DNA of 64,000 nucleotides from Sycobia sp. Sy_11 (GCA_018907035.1 JACCIC010000048.1:3181501-3245500); one strand, 5' to 3'; counted from the first letter of the stretch, positions 45,543 to 56,758 are shown. The notes: generated by a model not told the origin, from the letters alone. Numbers and translations are program-made.

Positions 45543-45545
<3 letters not shown>
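44077..45545. other. Intronic spacer, no gene seen
   Basis: Open frames near 44794-45202 overlap on opposite strands and show no motif. No shared repeat was recognised. Confidence 0.45.

Positions 45546-45635
<90 letters not shown>
45546..45635. repeat. (GA)n microsatellite, 90 bp
   Basis: The longest pure GA run in the window. Frames across it give only Arg-Glu or Ser-Leu repeats. Confidence 0.97.
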
Positions 45636-45638
<3 letters not shown>

Positions 45639-46033
45639 TAATAGAGGTATAAATGACAGCGTGTAGAACCAAGATAACCCGCAAAAAGCCCATCTGCCGT
45701 CAGACGAGAGAGCCAACACGCAGCTATAGTACATGTCCATATATAGGTGACCACGAAAAATTGGCGTCCACCGGTGCTTCTACCTTCACACGCCTGTGAA
45801 ATGGCACGACACTGGCGAAGTCATTTCATTCTCATTCTTTCTGCGTTCCTATACTTTCTTTCTCCCTCCCTCCCCTTTCCATAATAATCATACGTTTCTC
45901 CTTTTTTCACCTCAGCTTTCATTCTCTCTTTCTCGGTCTTGCTCTTTGTTTCCCCACATACTCGATCTTCTCACCACTAGTCTTTTTTAACATTTCGCGC
46001 TCATTCAGGAATGAGAAAGAAGCCAAAGGGTTG

Positions 46034-46037
<4 letters not shown>

Positions 46038-46117
<80 letters not shown>

Positions 46118-46135
46118 TGTGTGTGGGGGGGGGGT
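46038..46135. repeat. (TA)n-(GT)n compound microsatellite
   Basis: TA repeat (46038-46081) passing directly into GT repeat (46082-46125) and a G run. The sequence 46136-47100 after it holds no gene I can support. Confidence 0.95.
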
Positions 46136-47112
46136 GTCAAAGAATTACTTGGTTTTGTATGTACGCGCGCTTTTCGTCGAAGTTATAAAGGTATATAAAA
46201 GTCTACATATATATTTCAAGATGAAAATTTCAACGTATTGTAGTAAAAATAATGATATATAGTTTCTATAATTAAAGTGAATTGCACAGTTTTTGAAAGA
46301 GGACAGATGCGGCAGAGCAAAAAGAAAATTTTGAGAACAGATAATACCGCGGATTAAATTGACGTATATCAATATATTTTAAATACTTAAAACTTTGACG
46401 TGTAGCCAAAATACATAATAAAAAAGTATAAATACATACATGGCGAGTGTTGGATGGGGTGGTATAGATAAAGTGCGCGGTCACGCACCGAAGGCAAGTT
46501 TTGGTCATACAGAATAACTCGAGGCGACCGCTTACCCTTATTATACTAAGTTTCATCATATCATTTTGCTTTTCTTGTATAAAATTTTCTATTTATGTAA
46601 TGGTACAGGTGCGGTGCTTTTTATAACATTGGTAACCTTTTCTTTTATTTAGTAACATACGCCAGCAGTAAATGCATAATAAAAAAAGTATACGAAAAAT
46701 TAAGCTTTTGCCATTTGAAAATGTATTAATTTTCAGTGTTAGTACTATGAAGTGAACTTTTCTTCCTATCCTGTTTTTTACCCACATTTTCTATACATTG
46801 AATATTACTTGAACTTAGCGTCTCTGACGGAAGGCGATATTACATTAAAATAAACTACTACCATACATCCTGAGAGAAAGAAAAACAGATAGATATATGT
46901 ATATATATTTTCTATATGTAGAGGGCGAAAATAGGAGGTCAATATGGTCCTTTTATACAGTTTTATTAATAAAATACAAACAAATACAAATGGCTATAAT
47001 GTTCTCGGGAGCTCAGCCGTATGCTACTGTTCCTTTTCCCTACTCAGAACAAAATCTCTGCACTCATACCTTTCCGTCAGCTCATTACCTCGTGATGGCC
47101 CTCCCCATCCTT

Positions 47113-47190
47113 ACCGTTAATCTCCTCTAACGGTTGTCGGGAAGAGTTTCCTGCGCGGGCAGATACCCGCGCAGGACAAGTTCCTACTAG
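47113..47190 (+). mobile_element. Helitron-like 3' terminus
   Basis: Two perfect hairpins sit in a GC-rich patch: ACCGTTA/TAACGGT (47113-47119 with 47128-47134) and CCTGCGCGGG/CCCGCGCAGG (47150-47159 with 47166-47175, 6-nt loop). The second is followed after 11 nt by CTAG (47187-47190) and then T, the arrangement of a Helitron 3' end (hairpin, 10-12 nt, CTRR, insertion before T). No helicase or 5' TC end was located, so only a non-autonomous end is proposed. Confidence 0.4.
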
Positions 47191-47286
47191 TAGTACGCGT
47201 GGACAACCCTGCTTAAGGTAATTAGACTAACTGAATCCCTACAATATAATACTATATATTCTATATAAATAATATATTATATTTTT

Positions 47287-47516
47287 ACATAATATAATTT
47301 TTTATATTACTTAACGGCGCTTTATTTATACTTTCAAATACCGGTGCTAATCAGCGACGGAGATCTATGATGTGTTTGTAAACAAAGCACATGTAAATTA
47401 TTACAGCAGTACCTGTACCGATCAGCCGAGACTGGGATTTGAACTCGCATTACCAAGTTACTAGTCCTTCGCTCTAGCGATCGATTCATCGTAGGCCTCC
47501 ACACACATAATATAAT
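47287..47516 (-). mobile_element. tRNA-derived SINE, copy 2
   Basis: Same family as 8347 and 56525 but more diverged. It has the B-box region GAGTTCAAATCCCAG on the minus strand, the A-box region mutated (ATGAATCGATCGCTAGAG), and a shorter T-rich tail at 47299. It is flanked by the 12-bp duplication ACATAATATAAT at 47287-47298 and 47505-47516; a few bases (47501-47504) separate the head from the right repeat. Confidence 0.85.
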
Positions 47517-48080
47517 ATTTAATATTAATTTTTGAAATAATAATCTAAATTTTAAATATTCTTTTAACATATTTAACAATTTTCTTATTTTATAAAAATT
47601 AATTAATTTTTAGATATTTGGAACATCGCCTATCTATTCTATTATTTATTATAACCTAATTGTTTAATTCATACCAAAATTTTAAAAGGAATATATTTAA
47701 AAGAAAATCTTATAATTAAGAATACACATTTATTTATTCTGTCACAATAATTTCATTCATTAATCAAATATTTTTAACCATAAAAGACAAAAGATACAAA
47801 AAATTGAGATCAATAATCAATAGCTAATTTTGTCAAGTTGTTACAATTTTCAAATCAAAACTACGTTTGCGGTCTCGTTATGTAGAGATTCTCAATAATT
47901 GGTATTCCTTTCATCAAACAGTCTTTTTATATCATTAATCTCAATTTATTCTTGTTTAAAAAAATTTTTGTTGAAAGAATGCACCTAAAAATTGCGAATA
48001 TTTACCCATCGTTTCACTTGACGTTGGAAAATATATTGTTTGAGTTCAAATGAAAGTCTAATCATAAAATTTAATATATA

Positions 48081-49381
48081 CTACTGTGTACAATTATGAG
48101 TAAGACTTTAAATATAACTTTTGAATCTTTATTTATTCTTCTAATTCTAATTTACCCCTCTCAAAATAATCCCCCCGGATGTAATGCAACTATTCCAACG
48201 CTTTTTCCAATTTGCAAAACATTTTTTTACTCGTATTCCGGAATGGCCACCAGTTCCTTCTTCTATTCGGCTTTTATTTCTTCAATAGAATCAAAACCGT
48301 GTCCCCGAAGTAGTCTTTTGAGTTTGCTGAACACCCAGAAGTCATAGGGTGCTAAAACAGGCAAGTACAGTGGTTGCGGAAGGATATTGGATGAATTTTT
48401 GGTAAAATGTTGACGTAAAATCCATGCAATCTGAGCTGGCGCATTATCGTGATGCAACAACCAAGAGTTGTCTTTCCATAAACCTGGCCTTTTAAACAAA
48501 TAGCTTCACGCAAATGACGCATAATACTCAAATAATATCCTTTACTAATCGTTTGGCAGGTTGGAAGGAATTTATAATGCACCACACCACGATAATCGAA
48601 GAAAACAGTAAGCATAATCTTAATTTTTGAGCTACTTTGGCGTGATTTTTTCGGTCTCCGCTCTCCTTTGGCACGATATTCGCTCGATTAATCATCTGTG
48701 TCTGGATCGTAAACATAGACCCAAGTTTCATCTCCAGTTATTAAGCGTTCCATCTTGTCTTGATAGTCCGAAAGCATCGTTTTACAGACCTCTACGCGAC
48801 GCTGTTTTCTAAAAAATTGAATGATTTTAATACCAATCGAGATTTTACTCTTTTCAGACACAAAATGTCTTTTAAAATAGTGTTGACTGACCCATTTGAA
48901 ATTCCAAAAACATCAGCAAGCGCTTTAGTAGTCAATCGACGATTTTGTAGAACCAATTCTTTGATTTTGTCGACGTGTAGCTTATCAGTAGATGCTCTAG
49001 GCCGCTTTTGATGTGGTTCGTCTTCAACGCGTTCTCGACCTTCTTTGAATAAATTGTGCTAAACAAAAACACATGCTCTTTACATTGACTTCTCACCAAA
49101 AGCCTTGTGCAACATTCTGAACTTTTCGGCGAACGATATTTCATTTTGCGCACAAAATTTAATGCTACTTCTTTATTGAATAATTTCATAAAACCCGAAG
49201 AGACAACTTTTCTTTGTTCACAAAACACAATCGTAGCTATATGAGAAATGAAGATAATTGCGTGAAATTAGTCACAGATAAATCTGACAGTACTACCAAC
49301 TTAAAAATAAAAACATTTGTCGAAATCGATAAACCCGGGAAGTCAGATTTGGAAAGTTTTACTCATATTTGTACAGAGTAG
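48081..49381 (-). mobile_element. mariner transposon 4, full length (1301 bp)
   Basis: Terminal inverted repeats of 29 bp, CTACTGTGTACAATTATGAG (48081 onward) and CTACTCTGTACAAATATGAG (reverse strand from 49381), agree at 26 of 29 positions by eye. The element is flanked by TA at 48079-48080 and 49382-49383, the target duplication expected for mariner. The transposase is on the minus strand and broken. The right flank is the ATATC-repeat tail of the RTE-like copy 3. Confidence 0.93.
48130..49240 (-). pseudogene. mariner transposase, frameshifted
   Basis: Pieces in three frames give FMKLFNKEVALNFVRK, then EISFAEKFRMLHKAFGEKS, KEGRERVEDEPHQKRPRAS (N-terminal DNA-binding part), a TGDETWVYVYDP-like stretch near 48715-48735 (first Asp), LTVFFDYRGVVHYKFLP, and WLLHHDNAPAQ with LAPYDFWVFSKLKRLL (second and third Asp, 34 residues apart). 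Stops and frameshifts occur in every section, so it is inactive despite full-length ends. Confidence 0.85.
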
Positions 49382-49384
49382 TAA

Positions 49385-50140
49385 TCATATCATATCATAT
49401 AATACTTCATATCATATCATATAATATCATATCATACCATATAATAAAATATCATATCATATCATATCATATCATATCATATCATACTAATTTATAAAGA
49501 CAAAGCGTGTTTTTGTTTGTACACGATAACTGAAAAACTACTGAACCGATTGTTCTGAAATTTGACATATAGATTCTAGATTCTATATTATCTTGAGAAG
49601 GACATAGGCTATGTTTTTTATTGAAAATCATCTTACTTTCATCAATAAATTAAGTTAATGGTTTTAACAATTAGTTTCACCAGTGGCCACTAGGTGACGT
49701 TTTGAACATTAACTCAAAGTAGTCCGCTTAAAGTATTAATACCAGGCCAGCTCAAACGAATCTTCATATCCAACTTTCAGATTCGTATCCTAGGAAGGTG
49801 TGACCTTAGTCAGTATTACCTTTTTTGTTCTTCAGGTTAATCTGACACTACTCTCACACCTTATGGATATCTTTTGATTTTTGTAAATTTTATTTTCTCT
49901 TACGTGAGAAAATATGTCTCTCTGTCTCTCTCCGTCTTTCTCTTTCTTTCTCCTTCTCTTATAAAATGGTTCTGTATCCCTATATATAGTTTGATACTAA
50001 ATATAGTTTGTGACGACAAATTATATTTTAGTTTTTATACATTATATTAATTTCAGAATTGTGACAAGAGACTTTTTTTTAGTTTGAACAAAAGAAATGA
50101 TTGTCAAATGCGGTTCTTTTACGAATAACCTCGAAACTAT

Positions 50141-50143
<3 letters not shown>
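49385..50143 (-). mobile_element. RTE-like 3' tail repeat, copy 3
   Basis: Minus-strand copy with a long (ATATC)n tail (49387-49490), the CACGCTTTGTCTTTATA block, the AATCGGTTCAGTAG block, ATAGCCTATGTCC and a CT-rich tract. Its far end, CATAGTTTCGAGG, lies at 50143. It is longer than copy 2 because it keeps about 100 bp between the CGTCACCTAG block and the CT tract. Confidence 0.65.
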
Positions 50144-50200
<57 letters not shown>

Positions 50201-51225
50201 CGTCACTTATAATATTGTCACGCATAAAAAGGCGCAATATCCATCGTCAGCTACGAAAATATTCATGTTATTTAATTGAAAAAACGAACATATACGAAAT
50301 ATGTAATATATATTGTATGCATATTATATTGTACATATTATATATATACACATTTTAAATACGGTTTCTACTGAGAAATATTGTATTAGCATATACGGGC
50401 GGTTGATTACGATACACAATTGCCTCAAGACGATTTATATAGCCAGTTGTGTGTTCGGATGATAGAATGCGATGTCCATGTGTCTCTGACCGATTTCTAC
50501 GGGGAATATTATATTTTGTTGATAGAAAACGACGTCCAGATATAAGGAAATCAACTTCTATGGGAAGATTCATGTTGAGACGGTAAAATACGATATCTAG
50601 GTCTTTTCGAACGACGTCTACGGGAAGTATTGTGTTTAATTGTTAGGAAGTGACGCTCGCTTTCTCGGGACGATTTCTACTGGGACTATCGTGTTTAGTT
50701 GGTAGAAAACGATATTCAGATATGTCGGAACAACTTCTACGGGAAATTTCATATTCGGATAGTAGAAGACGATGTCTGGATATGACGGGACGACTTTTAT
50801 GAGGAGATTCATGTTGGGACGTTCGAATACGATGTCGGTATGTTTTGGAACGAGTTCTATGGGGAATGTTTAAGAGACTTCTATAAAAAGATTCATTTTC
50901 TATCATTCAAACACACACACTCCCAATAAGAGTCGTCCCGGGATAACTGGACATTGTATTCTACCTCTCCAAAAGAAAACTTTCTATAGCATTCGTCCCG
51001 AGACATATTCTACCGTCCGAACATGATGCTCTCTGTAAACGTCGTCTCGAGATACTTGGGCATTTTTCTACCGCTCGAATTCGAAAGTACAATTTTCCCC
51101 ATAGAAGCCGTATGTAATTTGCATATATGTGTGTATTAAATACGGTTGTACATTCTGTATATACATACTCTATATACAGAACCGACGATAGGTAAATTAC
51201 GGTAAATTATTTATAGTAATATAGA
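50144..51225 (-). repeat. 60-bp tandem array, inverted (locus 3)
   Basis: After (TA)n (50144-50193) and AT-rich sequence, the array from about 50350 to 51110 is the reverse-complement counterpart of 41105-41990, including the polarity switch near 50870-50900. It carries the outer end shared with 30545-30745 (to 51225). Together with the RTE-like tail it forms a compound repeat of about 1.8 kb facing the copy at 41.1-42.8 kb. Confidence 0.8.
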
Positions 51226-51865
51226 TTTTTATATATTATTATTTATATGCACGATGCAATACTTTTGAATAATATTTTATCAATGTATTGTTATTGCAAG
51301 ATATCCATAAAAATATTAAAATATTAAATTAATTAAACATGTAAATTATTTTTAATTACTTTTATTAAATTTATACGAGCTATAATTTATTACTATAAAG
51401 ATCAAAATTATTGAAGAATGAACAATATGCATGTATGCGATGTAAATAATACAATAATGCAATGCAAATTTTGAAAGTCTGCCTGACATTGTCACTTGCT
51501 AAAATTATTCCGTGAATTATACTGATTAACATTTTTTGCCACACAGAATAGAATAAAATTATCGTTCAGTTTTCTCGCAAAATAAAGATGATGCCCGTAA
51601 TTATCCACGCTGATTAATCTATTTGTTTGGGCGCTGTGTCTTGCCTCATAATTATAATTCAGAAGAAAATCTCAACTCAATCAAATCAGTAAAAGAGCCG
51701 CTTTTTATGGTTTATAAGAACGGCATTATACTAAAAAACGTTGTCTAATTTTTGGTTTGATTGAATGTCTTATGTTTTACTTTGTCAGAGTCTGTTTAAT
51801 TAACGAGTTGAGCGCAAAAAATGACACCCTACCTGTCAAATCGATAATAAAAAATACTTTAATTG
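51226..51865. other. Intronic spacer, no gene seen
   Basis: AT-rich sequence with no coding motif or shared repeat. Confidence 0.5.
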
Positions 51866-52562
51866 TGCTTATGTCGAATTGTATTTAGATAAATTAATAA
51901 ATATTTCTATGGGTCTACAGTCCAATGAAATAAACTAAAATTAACACATAATAATATCAATATATATTTATATCAATACTAATACATATCAATATATAAT
52001 CAATTGAAAATTATAATGACAGTCAGACTGTCCTTGTTTAAAATCGACCCTGACTAATCTGAAAGAAAAATATATTAGCTGAAAAAATTCTTTATTAGTG
52101 AAGTGCAATCTGACTGTCTCCACCACCTTTATCCGATTGAATATTGAATGAGGTTGTCCACCGTTTTGAGCTCGCTACGGCTCCTCGTCAAGGACTAAAC
52201 TAAACCTTATATTAATATTCTAATTTATATATACTCCTATCCCCACCAAACTAAAAATTTAGTAATTTGAATATACAATCCCCCCTCTACACAAACTGTT
52301 CAAAACCAATCAATTTACTAAAGAATGATAAATGTTATTTAATATTATAAATGTCAAACAATCTCTCTGCAATTAATTTATTAATAAATTCAATGGGATA
52401 TTCATTATTAATGAAAGTTTTCCTTATTATCTGCAAATTATTCTATCTAAAATCGTTATGTGACAATTTTATTGCTATAAATATATATTGATATTAGTAT
52501 GTATTAATTTTAATTTATTTAATTTGACTGTAAGGCCAATAGAAATATTTATTAATAAATCG
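51866..52562. mobile_element. Hammerhead-bearing repeat family, locus D (inverted pair)
   Basis: The minus arm (51866-52262) carries the TATATA-containing leader shared with copy A, a degraded core at 52163-52190 (CTTGACGAG and CAAAAC), the GACAGTCAGATTGCAC box, TTTTTTCAG and the common 3' end. About 215 bp on, 52478-52562 repeats the last 85 bp in plus orientation (AAATATATATTGATATTAG, then GACTGTAAGGCCAATAG and ATTTATTAAT). The locus is therefore bounded by inverted copies of the 3' end. Confidence 0.62.
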
Positions 52563-53484
52563 ATAATAAGAATTAAAAAGCCGTAATTACGATGATTTTT
52601 AATGTCTTTATGGCAAATAAATATCCATTATATTTTTTGTTAGCAATGTATATTTTTAATAAATAATTTATACATATTATGTTATTCATTTAATTTATTA
52701 ATTTTTATAAAGAAATCTCTTTGTATAGTCGAGATGTATATATAATTTTAATGTAAAAATTAGATCAAAGATTGGTTAAAATGGAAATCTTTATTAAGTA
52801 TTCTGATTCATACGCAAAATTATTCCTGTCATTTTTTGATAATTATAAGCGACATGATTCAACCGTATACAGTAGTAATTTTCATTCGAGATGACTCGAT
52901 TTTCCTTTCATCGATTATGATAAGAATGAATGACGCGATATAATTCGACCTGGTATAATCTAATAAAATTGTGATTTTAACAATCTTCTTGTCGCTATGA
53001 GTAAAATAAATTAATTGGTTCATTGAATCATGTTATAGTAAATTGGATCTTCTCTGTTTTTACAAAGTCTGAAGTTATCTTGTAGTAGAATAAAATGTAT
53101 AACAGGCCATGACATATGAGATATCGATTACAAATTCGGTCGGTTTAATATTCATGTGCAAGCACGAACAATAAAAATATATATATATATATTTGGATTG
53201 CAGCCTTCAACTTTTTAATTACTTTTTTTTACGAATTTATAGAGAAGACTTTTCTTTTTCTTTTCATTTAAAGAATTAGCAACAAATCCAATAACACTTT
53301 TTTACAAAGTCAGATTTTTATTTGTTACATATTAAATGAAACGTAACAAACCTTAAAGAAGGTTTCAGTTGAGCTTTCAGTATTACAGTAATATTAAAAA
53401 AGGTGTAGTATAATATATCAATTTATATTATTATATTAGAATTGTAATATTAGTTCATATAATATATAATAACAATATCAACAT
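52563..53484. other. Intronic spacer, no gene seen
   Basis: AT-rich, with a short (TA)n at 53178-53192. No gene or shared repeat recognised. Confidence 0.5.
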
Positions 53485-53851
53485 TGTTCAAAAATAAGTT
53501 TTCTAAAGAAATGATTTATATCAATAAGAACTTATTTATTTATTATTTATCCAATGACAAGTGTTAATATAAAACATATAAAACTTATACAAAGTAAAAG
53601 TTATGAAATAAGAATGTATAGAGAAAACTATTTAGAATACAGTGTGGCTTTCGTCTTGACGTCTTGGCTGAAACTAAGTAAGTCCTAGGCAGGATTTCTT
53701 CTTATTTGAAACTATGGAGGGGCAAAAGGGGTGCAATAAACTGCAGGTATAAATTTATAAGTTATACGCCTCAATATATATTTTTTCTTATTGTCTGCAT
53801 TTGAGGACACTATACAGATGTTAGATATATTATTTTCGTATAACTCCAACA
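53485..53851 (-). repeat. 3' LTR of copia 1
   Basis: On the minus strand it starts TGTTGGAGTTATACG at 53851 straight after the purine tract GAGGAAGGG and ends TGAACA at 53485, giving 367 bp with TG...CA edges. AATAAATAATAAATAAATAA inside is the likely poly(A) region. No second copy exists in the window, so the right end is by motif only. Confidence 0.7.
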
Positions 53852-53873
53852 CCCTTCCTCGAAAATAATGTCT

Positions 53874-54600
53874 TTACTGCGATTGTAGACCGCATTCATA
53901 TCTTAACGCCTGTAATTTAAGTTTTTCTAAAGGTTTTGTGAGCATATCAGCTATCATCTTATCGGTGGAACAATATATTATTTCCAAAATTTTGTTTTCC
54001 TTTAATTCCCGAATAAAATGAAATGTTGTGTTGATATGTTTTGTCCTTTGACTAAATTTTCTGTTGTTGACAAATTTTATGCAACTTTGGTTATCCTCAA
54101 ATATAATCGTTGTTTCCTGTTCTTTATTAAGAAACGATTTTATGAGGCAACGTATTCACATACATTCTTATCCTGCTTCTGCTAGAGCAATATATTCTGC
54201 CTCTGTCGAAGAGAGCGTAAGACAGTTTTTCTTGCGCCATGACCAACTTATTGCTGCGCCAATAAACTTAAAAACGTAACCGCTATGAGATTTTCTGTCA
54301 CCTTTATTCTCTGCCCAGTCTGCATCCGCATAGCCAATCAATTCTTCTTTATCAATGTCTTTTCCAAGTATCAGCTCATAGTTTTGGGTTCCTTTCAGAT
54401 ATCGAAGAATTCTCTTACCCTCTTGCCAATCGGACGATGTTGGTTGTTTATTAAATTGGCTTAATAGCGTAACGCTTGTAGTAATGTTGGGTCTGGTATT
54501 TACTGCAAGATACAAAAGTGAGCCAATTAACTGCAGATAAAGTTCTCCATTTTCCATTGGACATTGTTTATCCCTATTTTTTATGTGTCCAACATCTAAC
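53874..54600 (-). pseudogene. copia 1 RNase H and C-terminus
   Basis: Frame 54557-54168 reads LIGSLLYLAVNTRPNI, LIGYADADWAENKGDRKSHS (first RNase H Asp), CLTLSSTEAEYIALAEAG (Glu). After a break, IIFEDNQSCIKFVNN (second Asp), KHINTTFHFIRELKENKILE, CSTDKMIADMLTKPL and CGLQSQ lead to the stop at 53874-53876. Catalytic residues of RNase H are kept. One stop or frameshift occurs near 54165. Confidence 0.88.
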
Positions 54601-54719
54601 GGTATAGTACATTCTTTAGCGTCTTCTAATCCAAAACGGTGTAAAAGTTTCTGTATATATTACGTATGTTTTATGCAATAGTATTTTTCTTTCTCTCTTC
54701 TTATTTCGCTGTTAAGATA

Positions 54720-55137
54720 TTATTGTAAAATTCCTAAATCGACAAGATTAAAATTTTTCTTTAAAATACTAGCTGCTTTATTCATGTTGTCTATTTCCTT
54801 TACGGCAATCAAAAAATCGTCAACATGAATGATAATAAATATTTCTTCGCATGCTGTACGTTTAATAAATAAACAGGAATCTGCATCACATTGTAAGAAA
54901 TTTGAATTTTTTAATATATTATTCACTTTCTGATTCCAAATTCTCGCCGCTTGCTTTAAACCGTAGAGATCCCCTTATTTAATTTGCACACCCTATTTTT
55001 TTTATTTACATCATGATGCCCTTCTGGAATGGTCATATATATGCATTCATTTAAATCTCCATTCAGGAAAGCGGCTTTTGCATCATAATGTTTAATTATA
55101 TAATATTTTCTACCTGCAACCGTAAGCAGTATCTTAA
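54720..55137 (-). pseudogene. copia 1 reverse transcriptase fragment
   Basis: YIIKHYDAKAAFLNGDLNEC is RT motif A with its Asp. MTIPEGHHD follows, then KNRVCKLNKG and a frameshift near 54970. Frame 54926-54720 gives NNILKNSNFLQCDADSCLFI and IIIHVDDFLIAVKEI, where the catalytic box is HVDD instead of YVDD. The N-terminal third of RT is missing. Confidence 0.82.
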
Positions 55138-55140
55138 AGA

Positions 55141-55413
55141 TTAGTTATTTGAAATGTTTACTAATTATATGTCGAAAAACGATTCGATATAACAGAATGT
55201 ATTGTGGAAAACTTATTTTTTCACCTGAATTTTCAATTAGGTTTAGATTTGATATTAAATTGAACACGGAATAAGAATATTTATGCCAAATTGCACTTTG
55301 GCATTAGATAATATACTGTATGATAAAAAACCCACTAGTAGGGGTGTCACTTGGTGTCACATATATTTTTCCAGCGTCGCTCATCTTATTATCTTTTTCT
55401 TCGCGTGTTTCAG
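55141..55413. other. Intron end before exon 2
   Basis: AT-rich sequence ending in a pyrimidine-rich tract and the acceptor CGTGTTTCAG at 55404-55413. The reading frame of exon 2 stays open to 55283 upstream but codon content drops at the acceptor. Confidence 0.6.
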
Positions 55414-55695
55414 GATGACCTACGTGGAGAGTCCGGCGTCTTCCGCGGCGCCCCCCGGGGGGCTGACCGCGAACACGCCCCCGGTCGCCGGCGTTGAGAG
55501 CTCGACGCCGAGCTCCACCGAGGCTACGGCCACGACTACGACCACGACGTCGATGATGCCCTCAATGCCGTCCGCCACGTCAGCGATGAAAAAGCGCTGC
55601 TGGAGGCGGAAGACTGTACACTTCACCGTCTTCCTCGCCGTATTCTCGACCATACTCAGCCTCCTCTGGATCTACACCCTCACTGCGGAATTGAG
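55414..55695 (+). CDS. Host gene exon 2: Ser/Thr/Pro-rich stalk and membrane anchor
   Basis: The exon is GC-rich in an AT-rich region and flanked by TTTCAG and GTTAGC. Its first base completes an Arg codon from exon 1, then 93 codons follow: MTYVESPASSAAPPGG, an Ala/Pro/Thr-rich segment with Thr6, a basic stop-transfer cluster MKKRCWRRK, and a hydrophobic helix FTVFLAVFSTILSLLWIYTL (roughly residues 69-88), ending AEL plus AG. A basic patch before the helix predicts a cytoplasmic N-terminus (type II anchor), as in many Golgi enzymes. The family is unknown. ATG 55415 could also be an alternative start. Confidence 0.75.
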
Positions 55696-56524
55696 GTTAG
55701 CATACATTTATCTGATTAAATGAAGGAAAATTTTAATTATTAGGAAACTGCAATTTAATTTAATTTAATTTAAGATAAGAAATTTAAGTTATAATCTTTT
55801 TTACAAGCTCAATATACAAGTACAATATATGAATGAGGGCAAAACATTTACTTTAGGATTAAATTTTACTTATTACGCCTAAAGAGTATATTAATTTTGG
55901 GCTATTGATGAAGAAATCTATCAAATTTTTCTTACTGTCAAAACCAAATAAAAACATCAGCTTTAAAAAATCTAAAATATCCTGATATTATAAATTTCTA
56001 TAAAATGAAATCCATTAGTTTTAAAAGCCTGTCCAATATGAAAATTCACGTTTTATTTAAAAATTACAGTAACTGAAGTTACTGAAAAAAGAATAGTTTC
56101 TAAATATTTAAAAGAAAGTTTGATTTAACAAAATTTAACAAAATTTTAACATTCGCTACGATTTCGTAATACCTGAAAAATTTAGCTGAGTTTTTATAGG
56201 TCTAGCTGTTCGGTAAAAAACGGAAGAAGTTTAAAGGTAAGGTGCTGGATAAGGGCCACTCGTATTAAAAATCAAGTTTTTTCCTTCGTACATGTAAATT
56301 TGGATAGAAAAATACTTTTACTAGAAAAGGATTTTGGGTTTTTATATCAGCAAGATTAATATAACACGATAGTAAGCTAATGTTCAAAACATTTATATTA
56401 AGAAAAAATTCTTCTTATTAAATTGAAAAGGATAATCTTATCAAATGTAATTTTCATTTTAAATAATAATATAAAACATTATTACTTTTTAAAATAATTT
56501 TGAATTATTTTTTAAACAAAATTT
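55696..56524. other. Intron 2 start, no gene seen
   Basis: AT-rich sequence after the GTTAGC donor. No further exon with the required phase-2 acceptor was recognised here or to the right edge. Confidence 0.45.
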
Positions 56525-56758
56525 TTACCGATGTTTTTTTTTTTTTTTATGTTATTTAACGTCGCCCTATTTATGCTTCCAATTATCGGTGCTAATCAGC
56601 GACGGAGGTCTACGATGTGTTTGTAAACAAAGCACATGTAAATAATTACAGCGGTGCCTGTATCAATCGGCCGAGACCGGGATTTGAACTCGGATCACCG
56701 AGTTACTAGTCCTTCACTCTAGCGATCGAGCCATCGTAGGCCTCCTTACCGATGTTTT
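56525..56758 (-). mobile_element. tRNA-derived SINE, copy 3
   Basis: About 96% identical by eye to copy 1 across 8361-8561. The minus strand has GGAGGCCTACGATGGCTCGA (head), the B box GAGTTCAAATCC and a poly(A) tail (T run at 56538-56548 on +). It is flanked by the 13-bp duplication TTACCGATGTTTT at 56525-56537 and 56746-56758. This is the youngest-looking copy. Confidence 0.9.

Larger units (their letters stand above)
53485..55140 (-). mobile_element. copia retrotransposon 1, 5' truncated
   Basis: On the minus strand the RT palm, RNase H, a purine-rich tract and an LTR follow in order. Integrase, gag and the 5' LTR are missing; similarity begins at about 55140, inside RT. The order RT-RNase H directly before the LTR is that of Ty1/copia elements. 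Confidence 0.88.
37661..55413 (+). other. Large intron (about 17.75 kb)
   Basis: Begins with GTAAAA and ends with CTTCGCGTGTTTCAG, both consensus splice signals in phase 2. It holds hammerhead-like loci C and D, two compound array repeats, SINE copy 2, a Helitron-like end, a full mariner, a copia element and many microsatellites, each listed separately. Gaps such as 39130-41050, 44080-45545, 46130-47100, 47520-48080 and 52563-53484 show no gene. The intron is inferred from frame and signals only. Confidence 0.5.

Noticed and set aside
45387..45754. Long open frames with Arg-Glu or Ser-Leu repeats
   Set aside because: They are translations of (GA)n/(CT)n microsatellites; the same holds near 35570, 36200, 37430, 39700, 42430, 43510 and 44040.
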